DNA from: Pegoplata infirma
Lineage: Eukaryota; Arthropoda; Insecta; Diptera; Anthomyiidae
Direction of reading: 5' to 3'
DNA: 64,000 nucleotides
Assembly (NCBI GenBank): GCA_963921195.1
Contig: OY992537.1
Span: forward strand, 133,446,694-133,510,693
The notes below the pieces were generated by a model. The model searched no databases and was not told where the DNA came from. It saw nothing but the letters and a program-made list of their open reading frames with translations. The position numbers and the translations under genes were made by a program. Below are positions 10,894 through 22,828 of this stretch, one piece after another (position 1 is the stretch's first letter; each line of letters starts with the position of its first letter).

Positions 10894-12004
10894 CCCAGCA
10901 AAAATTGGCATTACTAGTAATGGGTTTTGTAATCCGAAACAGATGTTTATCAGTAGTTACTTATTGAATGAAACACTAATTATTTTAACAAGGGCGTGAG
11001 ACAAAAATTACTAGTGAAGAGTATGGAGATAAATAAGTAGTTACTGCCTCGGATTACAAATAAGGAGTAAAAACCCATTACCAATAAGAAGTTAAATAAT
11101 TAGTTAATTAAAACTTTTAAAATTTAACTTGTTTTTACTAAAACTTAAAAATTGCGTAATTTTTATTAAGTTTTTGGGGCATGTCACAGACTCAATTCCG
11201 TTCGGATTTGAAAAAAGTGGTTTCCTCGTAAAACGTAAAGCGAATATTTTTTTTCGGAATGAAACCACTTTTATGCAATTCAATTCCACTTTGATTTTTG
11301 AAAGTGATTTCATTCCGACAAAAATAATATTCATTTTTCGTTTTACGAGCAAACCACTTTTCCGAATCCGAACGGAATTGAGTCTGTGACATGCCCCTTT
11401 AAGTACTTTTTAAGTTAATTGAATTGTAAAGGTTAAAAACTGCAAGTGCAAGAAGATATTATTACTTAGAGGTGCTTTTATAACACTAAGAAAATTATGT
11501 CATTAACTGTTTGTAGGTTATTTTAAAAAGAAATCAGTAAAGTTATTTTAAAAGAAAAATCATTAATTTTATTATGGACTTCTTATTTTCTACTGTTTCT
11601 GTAGTTTAAAAAAAATAATTTACTGTATTAAAAACGAATTTTCTGTTACATTTAATTTCGGCAGTAAAAAATTTCTTATATAGTTTTACTGTTTTTCAAT
11701 ACAAAATAACTGAATATTCGCTAGTTTTTTAATGTTTTGGTTAGTCATTAAATTAACATTTAAAATTGACTGTATTGTGTTTTTATTTTAAAAGAAAAAA
11801 CACTGGAATGGTTTTTAAATAAAAGTTCATTTGTTTTAAGTGAATATTCACTGGAATTTACCTACATAATTTTTTGAGTGAACATATTACTGAGAAGTAG
11901 TTACTTTTGGGCTTAAAATAATGTTAATGCTAATGGGTACTCATTATAAATAATGGACTTGGTAATGATTACTTTTCACAACTCATTACCCTGTTTTTGC
12001 TGGG
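10894..12004. mobile_element. non-autonomous element with CCCAGCAAAA ends
   Basis: Starts CCCAGCAAAAATTGG and ends with the inverse of CCCAGCAAAAACAGGG. The interior is AT-rich with recurring TTACTAGTAATGGG-like motifs and no open frame of note. A 736-bp relative with the same ends lies at 21048-21783. A matching target duplication is not visible for this copy. It sits 31 bp past the Transib element and contains a palindromic MITE (11176-11397). Confidence 0.6.
11176..11397. mobile_element. 222-bp palindromic MITE
   Basis: Both ends read inward as GGGGCATGTCACAGACTC and continue through AATTCCGTTCGGATT, so almost the whole element is one hairpin. Open frames on both strands are mirror images of each other and not genes. 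It is flanked by TTT on both sides, a possible 3-bp duplication. Confidence 0.75.
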
Positions 12005-12542
12005 GAAATTCGAACATTTAAATTTGACGGGACGCCCTAATGGACAGACAGATAGATTTAATTCCTTTTAAACTAGTTTTGCGTTAAATTTTTTTTTAAA
12101 CAAACACAAATAAAAACCCAAAAAACTTACTAAATTTAAATTTGTAATTTAATTTTTTTTTTTGGACAAGCAGATACATATTAATGACTCAATGACACCA
12201 TCTCCACGGACATAATCCCCATTTCCGTTATGGGGATTATGACCGAAATTAATTCGGGCATATTCCCCATAAAGGTGGTGGGGATTATGACCGACAATAA
12301 TTTAGACATAATCCCAATAAAAATTGACATAATTCTCAGATTAATGGATAATGACCGCGTAACTAATGACCATAGTCCCCATTACAGGGATTATGTCTAC
12401 TTTACTATTTGGTCATAATCCCAACAATTATATAAATATTTTTTTTGTCTTAAATGTTGTTTTTTTTATTTTTAGTACCAAAAGGTACATAAAAATAAAA
12501 TGTATTTATTCGGCCTTTATATATGTATATATATTCGATTAG

Positions 12543-15178
12543 GGGATGAGGAGGGTAGTTTCACTTTTTTAAACAACTCTGGAATGTCAGTCATAGACTA
12601 CTGTGCTGTATCATTTAATGTATTAGAGTTCATCGAAAGCTTCGTAGTTGAAGGACAGATTTTTTCAGATCACTTACCAATTAAACTCAATGTAGAAATA
12701 AGTACATCACAAAATAATCCAGACAAAATTATGTTGTTACCTAAATTAATCTGGAAGAATGAAAATAAAGGTAACTATAACAACAAATTAAATGCTAATT
12801 TGAAAGATTTGTTGGAAAGAAAAATAAGTATCAATATTGAGGATATGAGTAACATGATTGTTAAATCGTATACACCCCCCATAAATAAATATAAGAAGGT
12901 TCAGTATGAAAATAAATGGTTCGACAAAGAATGTAGTAAAGCTAGAGACGAATCGATGTTTTTGTTGAAAACATTTCAAAAATCTAAAAATATCCAAGAT
13001 AAACAAAAATACACTAATAGCAAAAAACAATATCAAAAACTTTGTAAACAGAAAAAGAAAGAATACTTTGAAAATATAGAATCGCAGTTAAATACGGTGC
13101 ATGATAGTAAACAATGGTGGTCACTTGCAAGAAAATTAAGACAGCATGAATCTTACACAATTGGCAACATAGACGCACATAAGTTTGGGGATTATTTCAA
13201 AAATTTATTAAACCCTACAGTAACAGCTCTACAGATAGCTTACGCATCAAATTTTGTTGTTAACGATAAATTAGATAGGCCTTTTACTGTAGAAGAAATA
13301 AAACAACAACTCAAAAAAGTTAAGTTAAATAAAGCGCCAGGGGAGGATAGAATCCCGTATGAGTTTTTCATTCATGCAACAGATGATTTTTTAAAAACTT
13401 AAGCAGATGTATTTTCCAACTTGTTGAATGGATGTGGCTCTTTTGAATCTTTTAAAACCAGCATCATCTTCCCGATACATAAAAAAGGTGATATAAACAG
13501 TGAAAGCAATTACAGAGGAATATCATTCATGAACTGCATAGCCAAAATAATGATGGGAGCGTTAAATGAAAGAATCACAGAATGGGTAAATGATTTTAAA
13601 ATCCTCAATGAGTTCCAAGCTGGTTTTCGAAAAGGATACTCCACCATTGATAATATTTATAATCTGGCAACAATTGTAAATATTAAATTTGAAGAAAAGA
13701 AAAAAGTTTACGCATTTTTTGTGGACTTCAAAGCAGCTTTTGACCGTGTCCCTAGAAGTCTTCTAATATTCAAGCTTAAGCAGATTGGTTTATCGTCGAA
13801 ACTTGTTAACTTTATAGAAAAAATATATCAAAATACAAAATCAGCTGTATGGACAGGATCTGAACTATCAGACTATTTCGAGACCCGTTCAGGTGTAAAG
13901 CAAGGGTGCTTACTCTCGCCGTTGCTTTTCGCGCTATATATAAATGACATACACGATCACCTAGGAGGTGGCCTATATATTGACGAAATGAACATAAGAG
14001 TACTTATGTATGCGGACGATATTGTAATACTAGCAGAAAATGTTCACACTTTGCAGCAGATGATAAAAAATTTGGAACTTTACTGTTTGTCATGGGGTAT
14101 GGAAGTGAATCTCGCCAAATCTGAAATAATGATTTTTAGAAGAGGAGGAAGAGTCGCAGCAAAAGAACAGTGGATTTTTAATGGTGAAGTTGTCAAAGTA
14201 GTATCGGATTACAAATATCTAGGTGTCATTTTTACACCTAAAATGTCTTTTTCTAAGCATGTATCAGCAAAAAACGGTGCTGCAAAAAACTGTTTAAATG
14301 CAACTTGGAAAAGTTTTATAGGAAAAAATGAAATATCTTTGAAAGCAAAATGGAAAATGTTTTTGGCTGTTTGTAGAGCTATACAATCTTATGGTGCTCA
14401 GATTTGGGGAAACTCCTGGTTTGAGGAAATCAACAAGTTACAAAGGTACTTTACAAAAAGAATCCTAAAACTCGGTGATAACACGCCTAATTATGTGCTA
14501 ATGTTAGAGACAGGTCAGGAAGAATGTCATTTTTATACTTATAGTCTTCATCTACAATACATATACAAAACCATCTTCAACTACGAAAATTACAGACTGC
14601 CCCATAAGTTATCAGCAAAAATAATTGAGAGAAATATATACTGGTATAGTGATTTGAAAAATAAATTGATGGAGTATAACTTGGATTTTAGAGAGCTAGA
14701 ACAAGACAAATTCAGTTGGAATAATGCTTGTGTTAATCTTCTCGATGCGATGAAACTGAAAATACGTGAAGAATACATTACCAGGTCTCAAAGAAGCGAA
14801 CAAAGAATTTATAGACTTTTGGATCCTTTAAAAGGCGCTACATACTGCAACGAGAAGTACAACCAAACCCAGATAAGCTACATTATGAAAACACGAGGTG
14901 ATTTACTTTGGTTAAATGCAAACAAACATAAAGAGGGTCCTAGAAATGTATGCTCCATGTGCAATATAGGAGAACCAGAAACACTTCAACATTTTTTGGG
15001 CAGATGCCCGGTACTAAAAACAATACGCAAAAGATACCTCTCCAGATTTTTCCTTACAGAAAATGAAATTATAATTGAATTAAACGGTGGTGAAGATGTT
15101 AATTGGCTAAATCTTTTCTTTTATGTAAAATATGCTCTTAAATACAGATATATATTAACAAATGAGTTTAATTTTTGA
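12543..15178 (+). pseudogene. LINE ORF2 (endonuclease end + reverse transcriptase + CCHC finger), one stop
   Basis: Target-primed reverse transcription polyprotein, missing its N-terminus. The end of the APE-type endonuclease is visible (GMSVIDY and SDHLPI near 12580-12700). The RT domain follows with KAPGEDRIPYEFF, GDINSESNYRGIS, FVDFKAAFD (catalytic Asp at 13724), GVKQGCLLSPLLF and MYADD (YADD at 14009-14020). The C-terminus has a zinc finger of form C-X2-C-X9-H-X4-C (CSMC...H...C, from 14951). One in-frame TAA at 13400-13402 interrupts an otherwise open frame. No RNase H domain is seen. The (TATC)n tail and the finger fit an I/CR1-like lineage, but I cannot fix the clade. Dead by truncation and stop; the lack of other lesions suggests moderate age. 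Confidence 0.88.
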
Positions 15179-15330
15179 TACAAATTATGAATAAACCAAA
15201 TTTCCGGCTAACGGTTTTAAAAACCAAACCAAGCCGTACCTTTCTTTATATATATTAATTTATTATTTTTAAGAAAACCAATTGTAATGAATTTGAAAAA
15301 ATAAAGAAAATATCTATCTATCTATCTATA
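12543..15330 (+). mobile_element. 5'-truncated non-LTR retrotransposon (LINE-1 of window)
   Basis: Starts inside the endonuclease domain and ends in a (TATC)n tail (15311-15330). It is flanked by the 9-bp duplication TTCGATTAG (12534-12542 and 15331-15339). The uninterrupted host sequence can be read in the second unit of element A near 15825-15840, which confirms the boundaries. The 3' UTR is about 130 bp. Confidence 0.9.
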
Positions 15331-15442
15331 TTCGATTAGAGTTTTATTCTAGTTCGAGGCCCAAAAATATTTCTATTTATGATATTGTCATAATAGAGTA
15401 TTTTTAATTTATTGCTTTAAAAAAGTTACTATCTCATAGTAT

Positions 15443-15489
15443 GTCTGTACTGATCAGTTTCATCCCCACTAAAGGAATCTTCAGCAGAC
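15443..15489 (-). ncRNA. hammerhead ribozyme, family A, left arm
   Basis: Reverse complement of the A-type motif: stem I GTCTG/CAGAC, core CTGAAGA, stem II, GAAA, stem III ACTG-AT-CAGT and cleavage triplet GTA. All invariant core bases are present. Confidence 0.72.
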
Positions 15490-15938
15490 TTTAGAGAATC
15501 ATCGTTGGTCCATCAAACATCAAACCAGACATAATATTAGATATATTTCCCAAGTTATATGAGAAGTATTATTATGAAGGTCCGAAATCTGTTTTCCAAC
15601 AAAAATAACTCTTTTAAAGCAAAAATTGTATATATTAAATCACCGTCGGTAACTATTAATATATGTGTTGCTGTTATTTTACAATAACAACAGTGCCTAA
15701 CCAAACAATAGTGTTGGTAGGATAAGTCGTACTAAACTTTGTGTTAAATGTTGTTTTTTTTATTTTTAGTACCAAAAGGTACATAAAAATAAAATGTATT
15801 TATTCGGCCTTTATATATGTATATATATTCGATTAGAGTTTTATTCTAGTTCGAGGCCCAAAAATATTTCTATTTATGATATTGTCATAATAGAGTATTT
15901 TTAATTTATTGCTTTAAAAAAGTTACTATCTCATAGTA

Positions 15939-15960
15939 TGTCTGTACTGATCAGTTTCAT
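15939..15960 (-). ncRNA. half hammerhead ribozyme at the mirror axis of element A
   Basis: Only the GAAAC-stem III-GTA-stem I half remains, cut off between stem II and GAAA exactly where the inverted copy begins at 15961. Confidence 0.6.
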
Positions 15961-15968
15961 TCTCTAAA

Positions 15969-16015
15969 GTCTGCTGAAGATTCCTTTAGTGGGGATGAAA
16001 CTGATCAGTACAGAC
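15969..16015 (+). ncRNA. hammerhead ribozyme, family A, copy 1
   Basis: Stem I GTCTG (15969-15973) pairs with CAGAC (16011-16015). The core CTGAAGA is at 15974-15980. Stem II (15981-15996) has five pairs, two of them G-U, plus a T-T mismatch at its base. GAAA is at 15997-16000. Stem III is the palindrome ACTGATCAGT, and the cleavage triplet GTA precedes 16011. This is type I topology with a very short stem III, as known for Penelope-like elements, where activity usually needs dimers. Confidence 0.75.
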
Positions 16016-16464
16016 ATACTATGAGATAGTAACTTTTTTAAAGCAATAAATTAAAAATACTCTATTATGACAATATCATAAATAGAAATATTTTTGGGCC
16101 TCGAACTAGAATAAAACTCTAATCGAATATATATACATATATAAAGGCCGAATAAATAAATTTTATTTTTATGTACCTTTTGGTACTAAAAATAAAAAAA
16201 CAACATTTAACACAAAGTTTAGTACGACTTATCCTACCAACACTATTGTTTGGTTAGGCACTGTTGTTATTGTAAAATAACAGCAACACATATATTAATA
16301 GTTACCGACGGTGATTTAATATATACAATTTTTGCTTTAAAAGAGTTATTTTTGTTGGAAAACAGATTTCGGACCTTCATAATAGTACTTCTCATATAAC
16401 TTGGGAAATATATCAAATATTATGTCTGGTTTGATGTTTGATGGACCAACGATGATTCTCTAAA

Positions 16465-16511
16465 GTCTGCTGAAGATTCCTTTAGTGGGGATGAAACTGA
16501 TCAGTACAGAC
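16465..16511 (+). ncRNA. hammerhead ribozyme, family A, copy 2
   Basis: Identical in core and stems to the copy at 15969, 496 bp downstream, so a transcript across both would release a ~496-nt monomer. Confidence 0.75.
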
Positions 16512-16989
16512 ATACTATGAGATAGTAACTTTTTTAAAGCAATAAATTAAAAATACTCTATTATGACAATATCATAAATAGAAATATTTTTGGGCCTCGA
16601 ACTAGAATAAAACTCTAATCGAATATTTTTTTTGTCTCAAAAGTTTTTCTCAAAAGTTTTCCGGGCTTAAGCCTAAATTACTTTAAACGTGGATGAAACG
16701 TAGGCTCTTTAACAAAATTCAGTAAGTAAAAATAGTACAGCACATTTTAATTTATGTTTTGTTTTTGTCCAACGAATTGTATTTTTTGTCACGTTGTACT
16801 ATTTTGACTTACTGAATTTTGTTTAAGAGTCTACGTTTCATGGACGTTTAAAGTAATTCAGGCTTTAGAAATTATAAACTGCATGCAATAAACCATCCTC
16901 TCCGCAAAATAAAGGGATTATGACCGAAATTGTTTTGGACTTAGTCTTATAATATGAGTGGGGTTTTTTTCATATTTTATTTACATATA

Positions 16990-18775
16990 TGAAACATTTA
17001 TTATGATAGTGGGGTAAGTCACATTTTCAAAAAAACTGAGTTAATGATAGATTTGGATACAGTTTAATGGTATCTTTCGACTAAAAAAAAAAGTTCAAAG
17101 AAAATTTTAAAAACGTCTGAGAATTTTATGAGAGAAGTTTTGCTAGTTAACGATTTATCAAAAACGTTAATTTTGAAAGTGAGGTTAGTCCACATTTTTT
17201 TTTGTAGCGCTAAAAATAACCAAATTATTGCTGATTAAATAAAACATTGGTGTTTTCCACTATAAAATAACTCTATAGTTAAATCCTTAACTAATTTTCT
17301 TCAGTATTCTGAGATAAGCTGAACAAAATTTTACTAGTCAACGATTTATAAAAAAAATTTATTTTGAAAGTGGGGTTAGTCCACATTTTTTTTTGTAATG
17401 CATAAAATTACCTTTTTATCGCTGATTAAGAATATTCGTAGTGTTTTTAACACTTAACTAGCCCTATTTCATAATCATAAAATAATTTTGTTACAGAATT
17501 GTGAGAAAATCTGAACAAAATTTTACTAATAAACGATTTATCAAAAATGTTAATTTTGAAAGTGATGCTAGTCCACTTTTTTTTGTAATGTTAAAAATAA
17601 CCTTATAATCGCTGATGGAGTAAAACATTGATGATTTTTATTCTTAAATAACTCCATAATTTAATCCTAAACTAAATTTGTTACAGAATTCTGAGATGAG
17701 CTAAACAAAATTTTACTAGTTAACGATTTATCAAAAACATTAATTTTGAAAGTGGTGTTAGTCCACATTTTTTTTGTAATGCATAAAATAACCTTTTTAT
17801 CTCTGATAAAGAATATCCGTAGCGTTTTTAACTCTAAAATGGCCCTATTGCTTAATCCTAAACAAATTTTGTTAAAAAATTGTATGATGAGCTAAACAAA
17901 ATTTTACTAGTAAACGATTTATCAAAAATGTTAATTTTGAAAGTGAGGCTAGTCCACACAAAATTTTTTTGTAGTGTTAAAAATAACCTAATTATCGCTG
18001 ATAGAATATAACATTGATGATTTTTATTCAAAATTAGCTCCATAATTTAATCATAAACAAAATTTGTTACTGAATTCTGAGATGAGCTAAACAAAATTTT
18101 ACTAGTTAACGATTTATCAAAAACATTAATTTTGAAAGTGGTGTTAGTCCACATTTTTTTTTTTGTAATGCATAAAATAACCTTTATGTCTCTGATAAAG
18201 AATATCCGTATCGTTTTTAACTCTACAATAGCCCTATTGCTTAGTCCTAAACTAATTTTGTTACAGAATTGTAAGATGAGCTAAACATAATTTTACTAGT
18301 AAACGATTTATCAAAAATGCTAATTTTGAAAGTGAGGCTAGTCCACACAAAAATTTTTGTAGTGCTAAAATAACGAAGTATTTGTGGATAGAGTAAAACC
18401 TTGGTGTTTTTCGCTCGTAAATAACTCTATATTTTAATCCTTAACTAATTTTCTTACAAAGTTCTAAGACGAGCTGAAAAAAATTTTACTAATTAACGAT
18501 TTATCAAAAACATTAATTTTGAAAGTGGTGTTAGTCCACAATTTTTTTGTAGTGTTAAAAATAACCTTATAATCGCTGATAGAGTAAACATTGATGATTT
18601 TTTTTCTTAAATAACTCCATAATTTAATCCTAATCTAACTTTCGTACAGAATTCTGAGATGAGCTAAACAAAATTTTACTAGTTAATGATTTATCAAAAA
18701 CATTAATTTTGAAAGTGGGGTTAGTCCACAATTTTCTTGTAGTGCATAAAATAATATTTTTATCGCTGATAGAGT
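16990..18775 (+). repeat. ~192-bp satellite units, left arm of foldback
   Basis: The marker TTAGTCCAC or CTAGTCCAC occurs at 17187, 17378, 17570, 17760, 17951, 18146, 18340, 18533 and 18723, with steps of 190-195 bp. Much of the array alternates two unit types (GTGGTGTTAGTCCACA with TAATGCATAAAATAACC, and GTGAGGCTAGTCCACAC with GTGTTAAAAATAACC), giving a higher-order period near 385 bp. Each unit also has ACGATTTATCAAAAA and CTAAACAAAATTTTACTAG. Confidence 0.85.
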
Positions 18776-21700
18776 TGTTTAAGAGCAAAAAACACCAAGG
18801 TTTTACTCTATCATCAAATATTTGGTTATTTTTAATACTACAAAAAATTGTGGACTAGCCTCACTTTCAAAATTAACATTTTTGATAAATCGTTTACTAG
18901 TAAAATTTTGTTCAGAACATCTCAGAATTCTGAAACAAAGTTAGTTTAGAATTAAATTATGGAGTTATTTAAGAATAAAAATTAGTAATGTTTTACTCTT
19001 TCAGCGATTATTAGGTTATTTTTAGCACTACAAAAATTTTTGTGTGGACTAGCCTCACTTTCAAAATTAACATTTTTTATAAATCGTTTACTACTTAGTA
19101 AAATTATGTTTAGCTCATCTTACAATTCTGTAGTTTAGGACTAAGCAATAGGGCTATTGTAGAGTTAAAAACGATACGGATATTCTTTATCAGAGACATA
19201 AAGGTTATTTTATGCATTACAAAAAAAAAAAATGTGGACTAACACCACTTTCAAAATTAATGTTTTTGATAAATCGTTAACTAGTAAAATTTTGTTTAGC
19301 TCATCTCAGAATTCTGTAACAAATTTTGTTTAGGATTAAATTATGGAGCTAATTTTGAATAAAAATCATCAATGTTATACTCTATCAGCGATAATTAGGT
19401 TGTTTTTAACACTACAAAAAAATTTTGTGTGGACTAGCCTCACTTTCAAAATTAACATTTTTGATAAATCGTTTACTAGTAAAATTTTGTTTAGCTCATT
19501 ATACAATTTTTTAACAAAATTTGTTTAGGATTAAGCAATAGGGCCATTTTAGAGTTAAAAACGCTACGGATATTCTTTATCAGAGATAAAAAGGTTATTT
19601 TATGCATTACAAAAAAAATGTGGACTAACACCACTTTCAAAATTAATGTTTTTGATAAATCGTTAACTAGTAAAATTTTGTTTAGCTCATCTCAGAATTC
19701 TGTAACAAATTTAGTTTAGGATTAAATTATGGAGTTATTTAAGAATAAAAATCATCAATGTTTTACTCCATCAGCGATTATAAGGTTATTTTTAACATTA
19801 CAAAAAAAAGTGGACTAGCATCACTTTCAAAATTAACATTTTTGATAAATCGTTTACTAGTAAAATTTTGTTTTGCTCATCATACAATTTTGTAACAAAT
19901 TTTTTTTAGGATTAAGCAATAGGGCTATTTTGGAATTAAAAACGCTACGGATATTCTTTATCAGAGATAAAAAGGTTGTTTTATGCATTACAAAAAAAAT
20001 GTGGACTAACACCACTTTCAAAATTAACATTTTTCATAAATCGTTTACTAGTAAAATTTTGTTCAGAACATCTCAGAATTCTGTATTAAAGTTAGTTAAG
20101 GATTAAATTATGGAGTTATTAAAGAATAAAAATCGTCAATGTTTTACTCTATCAGCGATTATTAGGTAATTTTTACACTACAAAAAATTGTGGACTAGCA
20201 TCACTTTCAAAATTAACATTTTTGATAAATCGTTTACTAGTAAAATTTTTTTTAGCTCACCTTACAATTTTGTAACAAAATGTGTTTAGGATTAAGCAAT
20301 AGGGCTATTTTAGAGTTAAAAATGCTACGGATATTCTTTATCAGAGATAAAAAGGTTATTTTAAGCATTACAAAAAAAATGTGGACTAACACCACTTTCA
20401 AAATTAATGTTTTTGATAAATCGTTAACTAGTAAATTTTGTTTAGCGCATCTCAGAATTCTGTAACAAATTTAGTTTAGGATTAAATTATGGAGTTATTT
20501 AAGAATAAAAATCATCAATGTTTTACTCTATCAGCGATTATAAGGTTATTTTTAACATTACAAAAAAAAGTGGACTAGCATCACTTTCAAAATAACATTT
20601 TTGATAAATCGTTTATTAGTAAAATTTTGTTCAGATTTTCTCACAATTCTGTAACAAAATTATTTTATGATTATGAAATAGGGCTAGTTAAGTGTTAAAA
20701 ACACTACGAATATTCTTAATCAGCGATAAAAAGGTAATTTTATGCATTACAAAAAAATTGTGGACTAACCCCACTTTCAAAATAAATGTTTTTGATAAAT
20801 CGTTGACTAGTAAAATTTGTTAAGCTCATCTGAAAGTTCTGTAACAAATTAGTTAGGGATTAAACTATAGAGTTATTTTAGAGTAAAAATCACAAAAGTT
20901 TTACTCTATCGGCAATTATTTGGTTATTTTTAACACCACAAAAAAATTTTTTGGACTAACCTCACTTTCAAAATTAACGTTTTTGACAAATCGTTTACTT
21001 GTGATTTTTTTCTCTCAACTCTATCTTGTGTTACAAAAATTGTTAAATCCCAGCAAAACTTAGATTACCAAATAAGGTATAAAATAAGGTATAGGATCTC
21101 TTATTTTATACATTGCAGCATTGATGATTTTAACAGGCGATGAGACTCAAAGTAATGCATCCACATTATCACAAAGAATACCAGTAAGGTATAAAATAAG
21201 TCATAAATTTATAACGAAGAATACGAGAAAGGTGTAAAATATATGATATTTTATAGGTTACGAGAAATGAAATAATATAGCATACCAGAAGATAATATAT
21301 AAGGTGTTACGAGTAGTGAAAAAGTAATTTTGTATTAAATTTATTCACGTGATTGCAAGTGAGTGTAAGTAGATAAAATATGCTCGTGAGTGTGTGTCGT
21401 TAGAAATTTCCTGTCGTGATCCCATCTCTAGTTTAAACTTATGCATTTTTTTATAAAATAATTATTTTTTTATGTTATTGTAATGCATTATGCATCCAAT
21501 TATAAATAATGCATTATTTCAAACTTTCAAATAATACATAATGTAACCAAATATAAGTCATCCATGATTTAATATTTAGAAATAATAAATATGAAATAAA
21601 TTTTTTCCAATAATCATGCATTACGTAGCAAATTATTAGTAATGCATTATTTTTCACTTGAAAATAATACGTTGTGGAACAAATGTTTGGTAAGACATCA

Positions 21701-22210
21701 TAAAATAATGCTATAAATAAGTTATATACATTACCTGGTAATGTGTTATATAATCACTACCCATTACCAAAGTTTTGCTGGGATGTTAAAATATGTGTTA
21801 AAAGTATTTAAAGAGTTAAAGACACTACAATTATATGCTGTTGGCTATTAATAAGTTTTTATAGTAATTTAAAAAAATTATGGACTAACCCCACTTTCAA
21901 AATTAATGGTTTTGATAAATCGTTTACTACCAAATTCTTTCTCAGATAATTATTTTATACAAATCGAATGTTTTGTCTCAAAATACATAGTTTGTGATTT
22001 TTTTTTTTTTTTGAAAGTGAAATAAGTCCATTCTTTATAGTGAGAAATGGCTGGTTTTGATACATCCTAACAAAATAATACTCAATAAGTAAATTTAGGT
22101 ACCTGAGATAACATCTTCATTAAAATTTAATCAATAGAAAGTACCCAGATTTTTAAAGACTAAAAAACGCAAACCCTTCAATATCTCGTTTTGAAACGAT
22201 GTGGACTTAC
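18776..22210 (-). repeat. ~192-bp satellite units, right arm of foldback
   Basis: The same units in reverse complement, marked by GTGGACTA near 18850, 19040, 19231, 19431, 19620, 19810, 20000, 20192, 20380, 20570, 20760, 20950, 21880 and 22200. The arm is longer than the left one and is interrupted at 21048-21783. Repeated 61-77 codon open frames in this region are the repeat read in frame and not genes. Confidence 0.85.
21048..21783. mobile_element. 736-bp element with TCCCAGCAAAACTT ends
   Basis: Inverted ends TCCCAGCAAAACTT (left) and the complement ending at 21783, flanked by the 7-bp duplication TGTTAAA (21041-21047 and 21784-21790). The interior is rich in TAATGCATTA. Related by its ends to 10894-12004. 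Non-autonomous. Confidence 0.75.
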
Positions 22211-22270
22211 CTCACTTTCATAATAATCGGTTCATATGTCCATTGGGATAATGTCTGTGGGGATTATGTC

Positions 22271-22828
22271 TTGTCTCCGTTTTTGATAACTTTTCTAAAA
22301 ATAAGCATAAACATTCTATTGGACCTGTTTTCGAAACCGTTTTAAACCGGATTTTGTGCTTACCTCGATTGGTTTCTTTAAAATCTTAAATATACGAAAT
22401 CGGCTACACCGGGTTTTTGACTGTCGAAAACCCTTTATATTTAAATGTCTTTTTTCATATTAACTTTTTCAAAGCAATTAAACTCGAATTATTTTTCCAA
22501 GTGTAATTTGATTACATTCTTCAACTTATGTCCCAATAAAACAAAGATTATGTATCAAGTTTTCTTAAATTCGTTAAGAAAAATAAACTTACCATTTGTT
22601 TGAAATCACATGACGAGGTAGCAAAATCAATAAAGTCTTCAGTATTTTTTGTATTTGATGTAAATTTTTTCACAATTTTATATTCAACTGATAAAATAAG
22701 GCCAAATAAAGTTAATAAAATATTCCGAGTAACTCTTAATAAATTAATTACAACAGTTATTATAATTTTCCCAACATAATTTAGAATTTTGTATGCCATA
22801 TTGAAAAACACAATTATAAAATTTAAGG
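22271..22828. other. unassigned AT-rich sequence
   Basis: No supportable gene or bounded repeat. A 98-codon minus-strand open frame is hydrophobic and AT-rich with no recognisable domain. Confidence 0.35.

Larger units (their letters stand above)
12451..16622. mobile_element. Penelope-like / retrozyme-like element A with hammerhead ribozymes
   Basis: Flanked by a perfect 15-bp duplication, ATATTTTTTTTGTCT (12436-12450 and 16623-16637). It is made of a ~496-bp unit repeated about 1.5 times in reverse orientation, then about 1.5 times forward, with the mirror axis near 15960. Each full unit carries a type I hammerhead ribozyme motif and, downstream, GGCCTCGAACTAGAATAAA and AAAGGCCGAATAAA boxes. 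Tandem and inverted long repeats with hammerheads are characteristic of Penelope-like retroelements. No reverse transcriptase of that class is present, so this is a non-autonomous copy or a retrozyme. A LINE (12543-15330) lies inside the outer left unit. Confidence 0.72.
12208..22270. mobile_element. giant foldback element built of ~192-bp tandem units
   Basis: The outer ends share GACATAATCCCCA (12209-12221, and inverted at 22258-22270). Inside, an array of ~192-bp units runs in one orientation (about 16990-18775) and then mirrors (18776-22210), with the axis near 18776. The left arm is interrupted by a Penelope-like element (12451-16622) and the right arm by a CCCAGCA element (21048-21783). 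No transposase is seen. Long inverted repeats made of tandem subunits recall Drosophila FB/Galileo-type foldbacks; that assignment is by architecture only. The target duplication is not clear, so the outer ends are provisional. Confidence 0.6.

Noticed and set aside
11104..11392. Open frames on both strands near 11.1-11.4 kb
   Set aside because: The two strands give mirror-image peptides because the segment is a palindromic MITE.
16990..22210. CRISPR-like regular spacing of the ~192-bp units
   Set aside because: Whole units are repeated with no unique spacers, and this is eukaryotic foldback DNA.
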